A stretch of DNA of 64,000 nt. Source: Haematobacter genomosp. 1 (GTDB lineage Bacteria > Pseudomonadota > Alphaproteobacteria > Rhodobacterales > Rhodobacteraceae). Position 1 is the stretch's first letter; the number at the start of each line of letters is the position of its first letter. A model generated the notes under the pieces. That model was given only the letters and a program-made list of their open reading frames with translations. It did not search any database and was not told the origin of the DNA. The position numbers and the translations under genes are program-made. This document shows positions 9,607 to 18,294 of the stretch, piece by piece. The DNA lies in the NCBI RefSeq assembly GCF_002196855.1, contig NZ_NIPW01000008.1:1-64000 (forward strand), given 5' to 3'.

Positions 9607-9765
9607 CAGGCTGCTGAAAAAGCCCTGAAGTGTCATGCCTATCTGTCGGAAATCGGAAAATCAGCCCGGAAACGCCCGGAAGTATATGGATTTCCGGCTG
9701 TATTTCGTCAGATGAGGAACGATTTCCGCTCCAACACAGGCCAAAAAGCCTTTTTCAGCAGCCTG
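9607..9765. repeat. MITE copy 1 (159 bp)
   Basis: Starts CAGGCTGCTGAAAAAG and ends with its inverse, CTTTTTCAGCAGCCTG. The interior carries GTCATGCCTAT, GAAATCGGAAA, CGGAAACGCCCGG and GATTTCCGCTCCAAC, shared with copies at 12943 (inverted), 25404 (inverted) and 29756. No open reading frame of note. Flanking 4-mers ctgg and ctac do not match, so the target duplication is degraded or the ends have moved. Confidence 0.85.
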
Positions 9766-9797
9766 CTACGCAGCCCCGGAGTGGAATACCTCCGCTT

Positions 9798-11270
9798 TCA
9801 AACCGCCATCAGGGTCAGGATCTTCAGTGCGCCGATCTTTGCCCCCAGCGGGATCGCGTTCAGATCGACCTTGAATTCCGGGTTATGGGCCGCGAAGGGC
9901 ACCTGCTTTCCCTGCGCGATGGCTTCTGCAAAGAGCGCCGGATCGGCGACGCCCACCGCCGTGAAGGACACCGGCACTTCGGTATGGGGGCCGCGCAGCA
10001 GATGGGCATCCTCGGACCCCGTCGCGGGCGGGAATTCCGACACCACGGCCTTGTCCCCCAGAAGTGCCTTAAGCGTCGGCAGCATCCGGTCTGCCAGTGC
10101 ATCGTCGTTCACCAGCTGCGGCGAATAGCCCGTCATCACCATGGTCGGCATCTTGTCGTCCGACATGCCATAGGTGCGCGCCAACCCTTCGTTGATCGAC
10201 TTGATCCCGCGGATCATCAGGTTGCGCGTATCCTCGGAAAAGAAACGCAGGTTCAGCTTCAGCAGCGCCGATTCCGGGATGACGTTGTTGTCCGTCCCCG
10301 CCTGGATCGAGCCTACCGTCAGCACGGCGGTTGCCAGCGGCGGCACCACGCGCGAGATGATGATCTGGTATTCGGCGACCGCCATCGCCGCCATGACCAC
10401 CGGATCCTTGGCCAGTTGCGGGGTCGAGCCATGGCCGCCGATGCCGAAGAAGGTCACGTCGATCTGATCGGTGCCCGCCATGACCGGCCCGCCCCGCGCG
10501 CCCGCGATACCCGTCGGCACCGGCGCGGTGTGGAGCGCCAGCAGATAGTCGGGTTTGGGCATGTTGTGCCTGGAATAAAGCCCGTCATCGACCATCGCCT
10601 GCGCCCCCATGATCGGCTCCTCGGCGGGCTGGCCGACGAAGATCAGCGTGCCGCGCCAGGTGTCTTTCGCCTCCGCCATCGCCTTTGCCGCGCCCAGCAT
10701 CCAGGTCACATGCGCATCATGGCCGCACATGTGGGCCACCGGCACCTCGACCCCGTCCTCGCGCTTCACCCGCACCTTCGAGGCATAGTCGAAACCGGAG
10801 TTTTCCTCGACCGCATTGGCGTCCATGTCGGCGCGGTACATCACTACCGGACCATCGCCGTTGCGCAGGATCCCGGTGACGCCGGTGACGCCGATCCCGG
10901 TCGTGACCTCATAGCCGAGCGTGCCAAGCTCATCCGCGACGATCTTCGCGGTGCGCATCTCCATGAAGCCCAGTTCCGGGTTCTGGTGGATGTCCTTGAA
11001 GATGCCGACAAGACGTGGTCCGTCGCCGTCGATCGCCGTCTTGATCCTGTCCGCCAGTTCCGGCGTCACTTTTGTGGCCGGGACGGGGGCCTGTTGCGCC
11101 GCCGCCTCTCCTGTCAGCGATGCCAGCACCATCGGTGCCGCCGCAACCGCCGTTCCGGCCATCAGCACCTCGCGCCGTGACAGGGCCAGACCGCTGGCAT
11201 CATCCTCCGGGCAGACGCAACCATTGGTGAATTTCTGCGCGCGGTATTTTCGCCCCAGATCATGTGCCAT
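9798..11270 (-). CDS. Tat-exported M20-family amidohydrolase (hippurate-hydrolase-like)
   Basis: A 490-residue metallopeptidase-family amidohydrolase that would cleave N-acyl amino acids or related amides. Arg32-Arg33 in SRREVLMAG followed by a hydrophobic stretch (about 36-55) ending AAAQQ is a twin-arginine signal, so it should fold in the cytoplasm and be exported. Metal/catalytic motifs are present: RADMDA (146-151), CGHDAH (182-187) and the Glu pair in GQPAEE (217-218). The ATG at 11270 overlaps the end of the COG0523 GTPase gene by 11 bases, indicating coupled translation with a metal-insertion factor. The 30 residues before the RR, with a CVCPEDD segment, are unusually long for a Tat n-region. 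Confidence 0.92.
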   Translation of the reverse strand: MAHDLGRKYRAQKFTNGCVCPEDDASGLALSRREVLMAGTAVAAAPMVLASLTGEAAAQQAPVPATKVTPELADRIKTAIDGDGPRLVGIFKDIHQNPELGFMEMRTAKIVADELGTLGYEVTTGIGVTGVTGILRNGDGPVVMYRADMDANAVEENSGFDYASKVRVKREDGVEVPVAHMCGHDAHVTWMLGAAKAMAEAKDTWRGTLIFVGQPAEEPIMGAQAMVDDGLYSRHNMPKPDYLLALHTAPVPTGIAGARGGPVMAGTDQIDVTFFGIGGHGSTPQLAKDPVVMAAMAVAEYQIIISRVVPPLATAVLTVGSIQAGTDNNVIPESALLKLNLRFFSEDTRNLMIRGIKSINEGLARTYGMSDDKMPTMVMTGYSPQLVNDDALADRMLPTLKALLGDKAVVSEFPPATGSEDAHLLRGPHTEVPVSFTAVGVADPALFAEAIAQGKQVPFAAHNPEFKVDLNAIPLGAKIGALKILTLMAV

Positions 11271-12372
11271 GGCGAATGCTCTCCTCTTCGCTGAGCGGAA
11301 TTCTTTTGGTCTCCAGCAACTGGAACTCTGCGGCACAGCTTTCCCAGCCAAGCCGCAAACGGCCCGCGTCAAGGTCTCTGCCTATCACGACCAGCCGACT
11401 TTCGCGCGGCGCATCGTGGCCCCATGCCGTGCCCGAGGCGCCGTCGAGCAGCATATGCACCCCTTGCAGCTGATAGCGGTGCGGGTCGCCGGCAAAGGCC
11501 AGGATGCCCTTGATGCGCCAGAGCCGTTCGCTGTCGGTCGCAGTCATCGCCTGAATCCACGTCAGGAACCTGCGATGGTCGAGCTCCCCGCCGCGCAGGG
11601 CCAGCGTGGAGACATCCGACCGGTGATGGTGATGATCCCCGCCGCAGTCGTGGCCGCAATCATGCCCGCACTCCGGGCCGTGAACATGCGGCGTCTGCGG
11701 GGCCCGGTGCACGCCCAGCCGATGCAGCGGCGCCAGCACGATATCCAGATCCGCCGCATTTCCTTGCGCCAAGCGCAAGGGCGCCTCCGGGTTGATCGCC
11801 GCGATGGCTGCGATGGCATCGGCCCGCGTCCCGCTGCCGCACTGGTCGGCGCGGGTCAGCAGGATCGCATCGGCAAAGGCGATCTGACGCGACGCCTCCG
11901 GGCTGCGGACGATCTGGCGCGTCAGGTGGACCGCATCGGCAAGGGTCACGATCCTGTCGAGCCGCGCCAGCCGCACGAGGGCCGGGTCGATCATGAAGCT
12001 CTGCGCCACCGGCCCCGGATCGGCCAGCCCGGTGCTCTCAACCAGGATCGCGTCGGGAGGCGGCTGCAGCGCGGCCAGCTCGCCCACCGTATCGCGCAGA
12101 TCGCCCCGCACGGTGCAGCAGATGCAGCCATTGGCCAGCTGCCGCAGTTCTTCATCGCCGTGAACGATCAAATCCCCGTCGATGCCGATCTCTCCAATTT
12201 CATTGACGATCACCGCGAAACGCCGCCCCGTCCGGGCCGACAGAATGCGGTTGAGAAATGTCGTCTTGCCCGCGCCCAGAAAGCCGGTCAGCAGGATCAC
12301 GGGGATGCGCTTATCCGATGGGCCGGATTGCAGCAGGTCGCCTTCGGGCGGATGGGGCCGGGTATCGGTCAT
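11260..12372 (-). CDS. COG0523/CobW-family metallochaperone GTPase
   Basis: A 370-residue G3E GTPase. Walker A GFLGAGKTT lies at 30-38, the family's metal-binding NGCICCT at 81-87, and the switch region VESTGLADP near 111. A His/Cys-rich loop at about 222-250 (HVHGPECGHDC, then GGDHHHH) is typical of zinc-handling members. The usual NKxD guanine motif is replaced by TRAD (173-176). The C-terminal CobW_C domain follows. Start at the ATG at 12372; the frame is open to 12675 but lacks homology there. Its TGA lies inside the start region of the Tat amidohydrolase, suggesting it metallates that enzyme before export. No Zur box was recognised upstream. Confidence 0.9.
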   Translation of the reverse strand: MTDTRPHPPEGDLLQSGPSDKRIPVILLTGFLGAGKTTFLNRILSARTGRRFAVIVNEIGEIGIDGDLIVHGDEELRQLANGCICCTVRGDLRDTVGELAALQPPPDAILVESTGLADPGPVAQSFMIDPALVRLARLDRIVTLADAVHLTRQIVRSPEASRQIAFADAILLTRADQCGSGTRADAIAAIAAINPEAPLRLAQGNAADLDIVLAPLHRLGVHRAPQTPHVHGPECGHDCGHDCGGDHHHHRSDVSTLALRGGELDHRRFLTWIQAMTATDSERLWRIKGILAFAGDPHRYQLQGVHMLLDGASGTAWGHDAPRESRLVVIGRDLDAGRLRLGWESCAAEFQLLETKRIPLSEEESIRHGT

Positions 12373-12942
12373 GGTGTCTTCGCCAGCAGGATCACCACTG
12401 CACGAGGTCCCTCGGCCATAGTCCCGGAGGGCTTCCGCTCCATCGCGGCGCGCGGACGGTCCATGTCGGCAGAGGGGGGCTTTCCAAACCAAATCTCCAC
12501 ACACTCCCGCCGCAGGACCAGTGAAGCGCCTGGGCCTCCCCATGGGCCTCCCGGTGCCGCCGACAGGGTCATTCTTCATCCCTTCCAACCCGCTTTGCAA
12601 GCGGTGGATGGTCCGGCGATAGCCGATCGCATCTGCCACCCGCTCGCGTTTGGCGGAGAGTGCTTCCGCTTTCATTCGTCGTGAGCGGAAACACGGTCAT
12701 TCTGGCCGCTCGGCCGGTGTAAATCCCCGTCCGGGGCCGTCGCCCGGGATGGATGGCCATGCCGCGTATCGCGCGCGCAGTGAAGGCCGAACGCTGGAGG
12801 CGTGACGGTCACCGCGCCAGTCTGTCTCGGGCGCGAGCAGCTTGACGGAGTATCGGCAAGCGCGACACAAAGGATCCTTGTTTCCCCTGACAGCCCTCCG
12901 GCAGCTCAATCGGCTGCCCCATCGCACCAGGCGCTCGATTAG
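12373..12942. other. Gene-free gap upstream of the metallochaperone operon
   Basis: About 570 bases containing the presumed promoter of the 12372-9798 operon. I see no convincing gene, no zinc-uptake-regulator palindrome and no clear -35/-10 pair. Confidence 0.5.
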
Positions 12943-13093
12943 CAGGCTGCTGAAAGGCTCTTTGGCCTGTGTCGGAGTGGAAATCGTTCGCCATCTGACC
13001 AATTCCAGCCGGGAATCTATACGGGCGTTTCCGGGCCGATTTTCCGATTTCCGGCACATAGGCATGACACTTCAGGACTTTTTCAGCAGTCTG
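12943..13093. repeat. MITE copy 2 (151 bp, inverted orientation)
   Basis: Reads CAGGCTGCTGAAAGGC at the left and TTTTTCAGCAGTCTG at the right. The interior is the reverse complement of copies 1 and 6 (GGAAATCGTTCG, CGGGCGTTTCCGGGC, GGCATGACACTTCAGG). It is flanked by TTAG at 12939-12942 and TTAG at 13094-13097, a clean 4-base target duplication of the YTAR type used by part of the IS5 family. Confidence 0.9.
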
Positions 13094-13097
13094 TTAG

Positions 13098-14006
13098 GTG
13101 CCGCGCCCACGGTGGTCATCGGTACGTAGCCAAGATGTTAACGTAGAAGCAGGGTGGCCGTGCTCGATATTCTGCGTTTGTCCGTCCTCTGACTATCGCA
13201 GCGAATGCGCACTTGGGCGGAAGCCTACAGGGCATCGAGGGAAGGCGCCTGTCGGGATAACCGGCGCCCTCATTGCCTGAGATCTCGCGCCGCTTGGAGG
13301 ATAAGGGCCGTGCGAGAGGGAGCGGGCACGGCGCAAGCCTATGATGAACGGCCCATAACGTGTGTGCCATCGCAAGGCACGGTCCGCCGACATAGACATG
13401 AGGGGCGATGCAGGCAGGGGCCTGCGCGGCGTCCGCAAGGGGTTTCGCCCTTCGGCGGCATGGAGCGGCCATGAAGAACGCCTTTATCCTTACCGCGAAA
13501 GGAGGATGCATATCGTCGGAATTCTAAAAGAAGCGATTCCGGCAGAAGCAGATCGCGAGCGTCGAGGGCGACGGGGGCGTTGCAGCGAATTCCGGGGGAG
13601 CGGCGTCCGGGCCCTGCGCGAACCGATCAGCAGTGAGCGGCAGACCTCAAGCGTTTCGTTGCAGGACATCGGTGCGTTGCGCGGCAGGAGCGGACGCCTT
13701 CCTTCGGCCGGGTTTCCATTCCCGCCGGAGAGGCGAATAGCGCACCGGAGGGCCTTTCCGGAACCCGATGCCAACCTTGCAGGTGTTGAATACCGGCGGC
13801 CAAGATGCTGCTGAGTGGAACGGCAGCCTCTGAAGGGCGGAAAAGATCGTGCCAACTTCCCGCCTCGGGAACGGTGCTAGGGCGATCAGTCACGACCCGG
13901 GAATCCTGCCGACCCCCTGCGTTGCGCCGCTTCATGGCCCCAAAACCGGTGATGGCGGCCGCCGCGCGCGGGGAATTGACTTCCGGCGCGGCGGGCGCGC
14001 CTGCGA
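13098..14006. other. Gene-free gap with possible gene remnants
   Basis: About 900 bases. At 13506 an ATG follows AAAGGAGG directly and opens MHIVGILKEAIPAEADRER, which faintly resembles the N-terminus of alanine dehydrogenase/transhydrogenase alpha subunits (GxxKE...ExRV), but the frame then loses any similarity. No other start or family is visible. I treat it as eroded DNA. Confidence 0.4.
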
Positions 14007-14780
14007 TCAGCGGTCCATGATCGCCACCGCGCGGCACCACCCGGCAGAGGCTTTCTCGATCTTCACCGGAAAGCAGCTTATGGTGAAACCGGTCGGCGGC
14101 AGGGCTTCGAGGTTGTGGAGCTTTTCGATGTGGCAATATCCGGTGTGCCGCCCCGCCTTGTGCCCTTCCCAGATGAGCGAGGCATCCCCCGTCCGGGCGA
14201 ATTTCCGGGCGGTGTGGACGAAGGGCGCGTCCCAGCTCCATCCGTCCGTCCCCGTGACCCGGACGCCGCGGTCGAGCAGATACATCGTCGCCTCATACCC
14301 CATGCCGCATCCGCTGCTGACATAGTCCGGCGCGCCGAATTTCGCCCCCGCCGCGGTGTTGATCACCACGATGTCGAAGGGCTGCACGTCATGGCCGATG
14401 CGGGCCAGCTCCGCCTCCACCTCCGCGGCGGTGACGACATGGCCGTCGGGCAGATGGCGGAAGTCGAGCTTCACCCCCGGCCGGAAACACCAGTCAAGCG
14501 GGATGTCGTCGATGCGCAGCGACGGCTTTCCACGGTCCTGGGTGGGGTGGTAGTGCCAGGGCGCGTCGAGATGCGTGCCGTTGTGGGTGGAAAGCGTGAC
14601 ACGTTCCACGGCCCAGCCCTCGCCATCGGGCAGCTGGTCCGCCGTCAGGCCGGGGAAATGGCCGAGGATGGAGGGCAGGCTCGCCCGGTGGTCGATATAC
14701 TCCACGCGCGGGTCGTTGCCGGGCGGATCGGCGGGGATGTCATTGGCGATCGGCACCGAAAGGTCGATGATCGTGCTCAT
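14007..14780 (-). CDS. Cyclase/kynurenine-formamidase-like hydrolase
   Basis: A 257-residue member of the metal-dependent cyclase family (Pfam Cyclase), which includes kynurenine formamidase and isatin hydrolase. The metal motif HNGTHLDAPWHY (HxGTHxDxPxH) is complete near residue 66, and the later SSGCGMGYEATMYLLDRGV and a C-terminal His/Glu region fit. The ATG overlaps the FAH-family gene stop as ATGA, so the two enzymes are probably made together. With the FAH-fold partner and the divergent importer it likely opens an amide or lactone ring in a small imported compound; the substrate is unknown. Confidence 0.9.
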   Translation of the reverse strand: MSTIIDLSVPIANDIPADPPGNDPRVEYIDHRASLPSILGHFPGLTADQLPDGEGWAVERVTLSTHNGTHLDAPWHYHPTQDRGKPSLRIDDIPLDWCFRPGVKLDFRHLPDGHVVTAAEVEAELARIGHDVQPFDIVVINTAAGAKFGAPDYVSSGCGMGYEATMYLLDRGVRVTGTDGWSWDAPFVHTARKFARTGDASLIWEGHKAGRHTGYCHIEKLHNLEALPPTGFTISCFPVKIEKASAGWCRAVAIMDR

Positions 14781-15778
14781 GCGCGTTCCTCCTGTTGCAC
14801 GGCGATGCGGTTGCGCAGCACGCCGATCCCCTCCACCTCCAGTTCGATCACGTCGCCGTCGGAGAGGAACCAGCCGTTTTCCAGACCGCAGCCGTTACCC
14901 ACCGTGCCGGAGCCGAGGAATTCGCCGGGATGCACCCATTCGTCCTGGCTCACATGGGCGAGGATTTCCTCGAAGCTGAACAGCATCCCCTTGCTCACGC
15001 TGTCGCAGACGGTGCGCCCGTTGATCCGGGCGGTCATACGCAGCGCATAGGGGTCGGTGATCTCGTCGCGCGTCACGATCCAAGGGCCGAGCGCGTTGGA
15101 ATTCTCGAAGCTCTTGCCCTTCGACGGGCCAAGACGGCCCTGCATCTCCTGCATCTGCTGATCGCGGGCGGAGAAATCGTTGAAGATCGTGTAGCCGAAG
15201 ATATGCTCGCGCGCGTCCTGTGCCCGGATGTTCCGCCCCTTGCGCCCCGTCACGATGCCGAATTCCAGCTCGTAATCCATCACCCGGCTGTAGCGCGGCC
15301 AGACAACGGTTGTCTCAGGCCCTGTCACGGCAAGGCGGTTGGTAAAATAGAAGATCGGCATCCGGCTGTAGATCTCGGGCAGCTCCGGCAGCACGCGGTC
15401 CATGATCCGCGCGACCTCCGCTTCGTCGCCCGCCCTGCGGGCCTCGGCCAGTGCCCGACCCTTGCCGGACCCGGATTGCGCGATGTGAACGGGAAAGGAC
15501 ATGCCGTCGCGCATCTGCCGCGGCTCCGGGAGCGGCGCCAGCAGCGCGGCCCCCTCCAGCGGCAGTATCACCGACGGGTCGGTTCCCCGTGCCGCCACGC
15601 GCTCCCGCGCCGCGTCCAGCCCCGCATCGCCCGCGTCGATAAGGGTGAGCATGGAGGCGAACATCGCCTGCTCCCTCTCCCCTTCCGCCGCCGCGGCAAG
15701 GTCGAGGATGGTCCCCGCCTGCGTATCGACGACACCGATCCGCGCGCGGTCCTCCGCCCGGTAAGTGGCAAGCTTCAT
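14777..15778 (-). CDS. Fumarylacetoacetate-hydrolase-family protein
   Basis: A 333-residue FAH-fold protein that would hydrolyse a C-C bond or decarboxylate/isomerise a beta-diketo acid. The C-terminal catalytic domain shows DYELEFGIVTG, the FNDFSARD segment, KGKSFENSNALGPW and WVHPGEFLGSGTVG, with the acidic metal ligands in place. I start at the ATG at 15778, preceded by a GGGGGG run, rather than the in-frame ATG at 15820. First gene of a two-gene operon with the cyclase-family hydrolase; divergent from the binding protein at 15894. Confidence 0.92.
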   Translation of the reverse strand: MKLATYRAEDRARIGVVDTQAGTILDLAAAAEGEREQAMFASMLTLIDAGDAGLDAARERVAARGTDPSVILPLEGAALLAPLPEPRQMRDGMSFPVHIAQSGSGKGRALAEARRAGDEAEVARIMDRVLPELPEIYSRMPIFYFTNRLAVTGPETTVVWPRYSRVMDYELEFGIVTGRKGRNIRAQDAREHIFGYTIFNDFSARDQQMQEMQGRLGPSKGKSFENSNALGPWIVTRDEITDPYALRMTARINGRTVCDSVSKGMLFSFEEILAHVSQDEWVHPGEFLGSGTVGNGCGLENGWFLSDGDVIELEVEGIGVLRNRIAVQQEERA

Positions 15779-15816
15779 TACGATCCCCCCTTGCTGCATC
15801 CGCCTTGACATGATGC

Positions 15817-15833
15817 ACAATTATCAGGATTGT
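15817..15833. promoter_or_regulatory. Candidate GntR operator in divergent spacer
   Basis: ACAAT-TATCAGG-ATTGT is an inverted repeat in the 115-base spacer between the FAH gene and the transporter operon. It sits just after a TTGACA at 15805-15810. The GntR-family regulator at 16833 belongs to the same locus, so autoregulation and control of both directions is plausible. Binding is inferred. Confidence 0.4.
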
Positions 15834-15893
15834 CGATAAAATGCGGTGGAGTCAACGGGAGGGTTGCCTCCGCATGTCCTTGGGGGAGGGGAT

Positions 15894-16823
15894 ATGAAAC
15901 AGCGTTACTCGCTTGTCCTTGTGACAGGTCTGGCCGCGGTGCTGGCAACGGGCGCTCTGGCAGAGAAGATCCATGTGGGCTGCACCGCCTCAGCCGATTG
16001 CGGCACCGCAATGATCGCCGTGGACAAGGGCATTTTCGAAAAACACGGGCTCGACGTGGAGATGACGCGGATCGGGCTCAACTCCAATATTCCGCCGGCG
16101 CTGCTTTCGGGATCGCTGGAGATTGGCGGGCCGACGTCATCGGTCTTCCTGCAGGCGGTGGATGGGGGACTTGATCTCGTCGCCATCGCCGGGGCCAGCC
16201 GGATGCACGAGGCGACGAACAACGGAACCCTCGCCATCGTGCGGGAAGGCGTGGTGATCGAAAAGGCGCAGGATTTCGTCGGCAAGAAGGTCGGCGTGCC
16301 GGGCTTCGGCGCCTATATCCACATCCTGTTCAACCGTTACCTGATGGAAAACGGCGTGGATCCGGCCGATGTGAACATGGTGGAAACCACCTTTCCTTCG
16401 ATGCCGGATGTTCTGCGCAACGGGGCGGTGGATGCGGTGCTCACCGGAGGGCCAACGGTGCAGCGCATCCTGTCGGCGGGCTACGGGCATGAGGGGCCGC
16501 GCTTCATCGCCGAACTGGGCGGCTCGGCGCCGATCATCTTCTATGCCTCCACCCGCGACTGGGCGGAGAAGAACCCGGAGGCTGTGAAAAAATTCCGCGC
16601 CGCCATCGAGGAAGCTGCGGCTCTCGCCGCGACGGACAGCGATGCGGTGGTGGCTTCGGTGGCCAAATTCACCGAGCAGGCGCCGGATCTGGTCCGGGCC
16701 ACCGCGCCATCCAAATACGACGCCACTCTCACGGCGGAGGATTTGGGTTGGTGGCTCGACCTGATGAAAGCGCAGGGGTTGCTGCAGGGCAATGTGGACC
16801 CCGCAACGGCCATCGCGCCCTGA
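15894..16823 (+). CDS. NitT/TauT-type ABC binding protein
   Basis: A 309-residue binding protein of the SsuA/TauA/ThiY-like class. The ATG at 15894 follows GGGGGAGGGG and begins a signal peptide (MKQRYSLVLVTGLAAVLATG, cleavage near ALAEK). The mature part reads KIHVGCTASADCGTAMIAVD, DKGIFEKHGLDVEM and SGSLEIGGPTSS, the usual pattern for this class. First gene of a five-gene plus-strand operon with its own GntR regulator; divergent from two hydrolases. Likely delivers their substrate precursor, identity unknown. Confidence 0.9.
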   Translation: MKQRYSLVLVTGLAAVLATGALAEKIHVGCTASADCGTAMIAVDKGIFEKHGLDVEMTRIGLNSNIPPALLSGSLEIGGPTSSVFLQAVDGGLDLVAIAGASRMHEATNNGTLAIVREGVVIEKAQDFVGKKVGVPGFGAYIHILFNRYLMENGVDPADVNMVETTFPSMPDVLRNGAVDAVLTGGPTVQRILSAGYGHEGPRFIAELGGSAPIIFYASTRDWAEKNPEAVKKFRAAIEEAAALAATDSDAVVASVAKFTEQAPDLVRATAPSKYDATLTAEDLGWWLDLMKAQGLLQGNVDPATAIAP

Positions 16824-16832
16824 GTTGAAGCC

Positions 16833-17510
16833 TTGCAGGACACCGACCCGGCCCCTGAACAGACCCTGGCGGAGCGCGCGGCTCTCCGCCTGCGGGCGGG
16901 TATCCTGTCGGGCAGCCTGCAGCCGGGCGAAAGGCTGGGCGTGGTGGGGATCGCCCGGCAGTTCGGCGTCGGCACCACCCCGGTGAGGGAGGGCCTGTCG
17001 CGGCTGGTCTCGCAGGGGCTGGTGGTCGCCATCGGCCGGCGCGGCTTTCGCGTCAGCGAGATCAGCCGCGCGGATCTGGCCGATCTCACCCGCCTGCGCG
17101 CGCTCGTGGAGGTGGAGGGGCTGCGCCTTGCGATGGAGCGCGGGGACGACGCGTGGGAGGCAGGGATCCTCTCCGCGCTGCACCGGTTGAAGGCGCTGGT
17201 GCGCCGGGCGGGCATGGAGGCGCTGGAAGGCACGCCGGACTATGACGTGCTGCACAAGGCGTTCCATATGGCGCTGCTATCCGCCTGCGGGTCGCCCCGG
17301 CTGATGGAGAGCGCCTCGGCGCTCTACGATCAGGCTTACCGCTACCGTCGACTGATGCTGCGCCGGCTCACCGATCCCGATCATTTCGGATCGGTGCATG
17401 ACACCCTGGCGCAGGCGGCGATCGCCCGCGATCATGCCTTCGCCGCGCCGCTTCTGGTGCGCCATCTCGAAACCACGCTGTGCTACGTCTACCCCGACGA
17501 GGGCGGTTGA
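16833..17510 (+). CDS. GntR-family regulator (FCD subfamily)
   Basis: A 225-residue regulator with an N-terminal winged helix (about 15-75: RLRAGILSGSLQPGERL, then QFGVGTTPVREGLSRL) and an all-helical C-terminal ligand domain (about 85-215). It begins at a TTG at 16833, nine bases after the binding-protein stop; no better ATG exists in frame. Its place inside the transport operon, between the binding protein and the ATPase, is unusual and implies co-expression with the importer. It probably responds to the imported compound or a catabolite. Confidence 0.88.
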   Translation: MQDTDPAPEQTLAERAALRLRAGILSGSLQPGERLGVVGIARQFGVGTTPVREGLSRLVSQGLVVAIGRRGFRVSEISRADLADLTRLRALVEVEGLRLAMERGDDAWEAGILSALHRLKALVRRAGMEALEGTPDYDVLHKAFHMALLSACGSPRLMESASALYDQAYRYRRLMLRRLTDPDHFGSVHDTLAQAAIARDHAFAAPLLVRHLETTLCYVYPDEGG

Positions 17511-17526
17511 CAACAATGGGTGCAAA

Positions 17527-18294
17527 GTGAGCGCAGAGGTCAAACTCGCCTTCGACAGGGCCTCCCTCGCCTTTGGCGCAAAGGAAATCCTGCGGAATAT
17601 CTCCTTCACCGTCCCGGCGGGACAGTTCCTGTGCATCATCGGCGCATCCGGTTGCGGCAAGACCACCGCCCTGCGGCTGGCTGGCGGGCTCTATACCCCG
17701 ACAAGGGGAGAGGTCCGGCTGGATGGCGCGCCGATGCGCGGCCCGCGCGCCGATGTCGCCATCGTCTTTCAGGATTACGGGCGGGCGCTGCTGCCGTGGC
17801 GGACGGCGGCGGGCAACGTATCGCTGGCGCTGGAGGCCGCGGGTACGCCGCGGGCGGGCCGGGCGGCGCGGATCGAGGAATTGCTGGTTCTCGTCGGCCT
17901 TGCGGGGCAGGAGAAGAAATTTCCCTCCGAAATGTCGGGAGGGATGCAGCAGCGCTTGCAGATTGCCCGCTGTCTTGCACAGAACCCCTCCGTGCTGCTG
18001 ATGGACGAACCCTTCGGTGCGCTGGATGCGATGACACGGCAGGGCTTGCAGGACGAGGTGCTGGACCTCGTCTCCCGCACCGGCACCACCGTGGTCTTCG
18101 TGACGCATGATCTGGAGGAGGCGATCTATCTGGGCGACCGGGTCATCGGCCTCCTGCCGCATCCGGGGCGGGTGGGCATCGACGTGCCGGTGCGGCTGGC
18201 GCGTCCGCGCAGCCAGTTGGAGACGCGGGAGGAGCCGGAGTTCCTGAGGCTGCGGCGGGAACTGTTCGATTTCATCCGCGAGTCGGAGGCATGA
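17527..18294 (+). CDS. NitT/TauT-type ABC ATPase
   Basis: A 255-residue ATPase with Walker A GASGCGKTT near residue 40, Q-loop IVFQDYGRALLPW, signature MSGGMQQRLQIARCLA, Walker B VLLMDEPFGALD and the switch VTHDLEEA. I begin at GTG 17527: an in-frame extension back to 17398 overlaps the GntR gene and carries no homology. The coding end overlaps the next permease (ATGA). It powers the two permeases at 18291 and 19049. Confidence 0.9.
   Translation: MSAEVKLAFDRASLAFGAKEILRNISFTVPAGQFLCIIGASGCGKTTALRLAGGLYTPTRGEVRLDGAPMRGPRADVAIVFQDYGRALLPWRTAAGNVSLALEAAGTPRAGRAARIEELLVLVGLAGQEKKFPSEMSGGMQQRLQIARCLAQNPSVLLMDEPFGALDAMTRQGLQDEVLDLVSRTGTTVVFVTHDLEEAIYLGDRVIGLLPHPGRVGIDVPVRLARPRSQLETREEPEFLRLRRELFDFIRESEA

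Noticed and set aside
12373-12560. Zur box before the metallochaperone gene
   Set aside because: I looked for an ATGTTATA-type palindrome and found none.
12373-12675. N-terminal extension of the COG0523 gene to 12675
   Set aside because: About 100 residues without homology; the GTPase domain begins near ATG 12372.
13506-13600. Possible alanine dehydrogenase or transhydrogenase start
   Set aside because: Only the first dozen residues are reminiscent; the frame then diverges, so it is mentioned only as a faint possibility.
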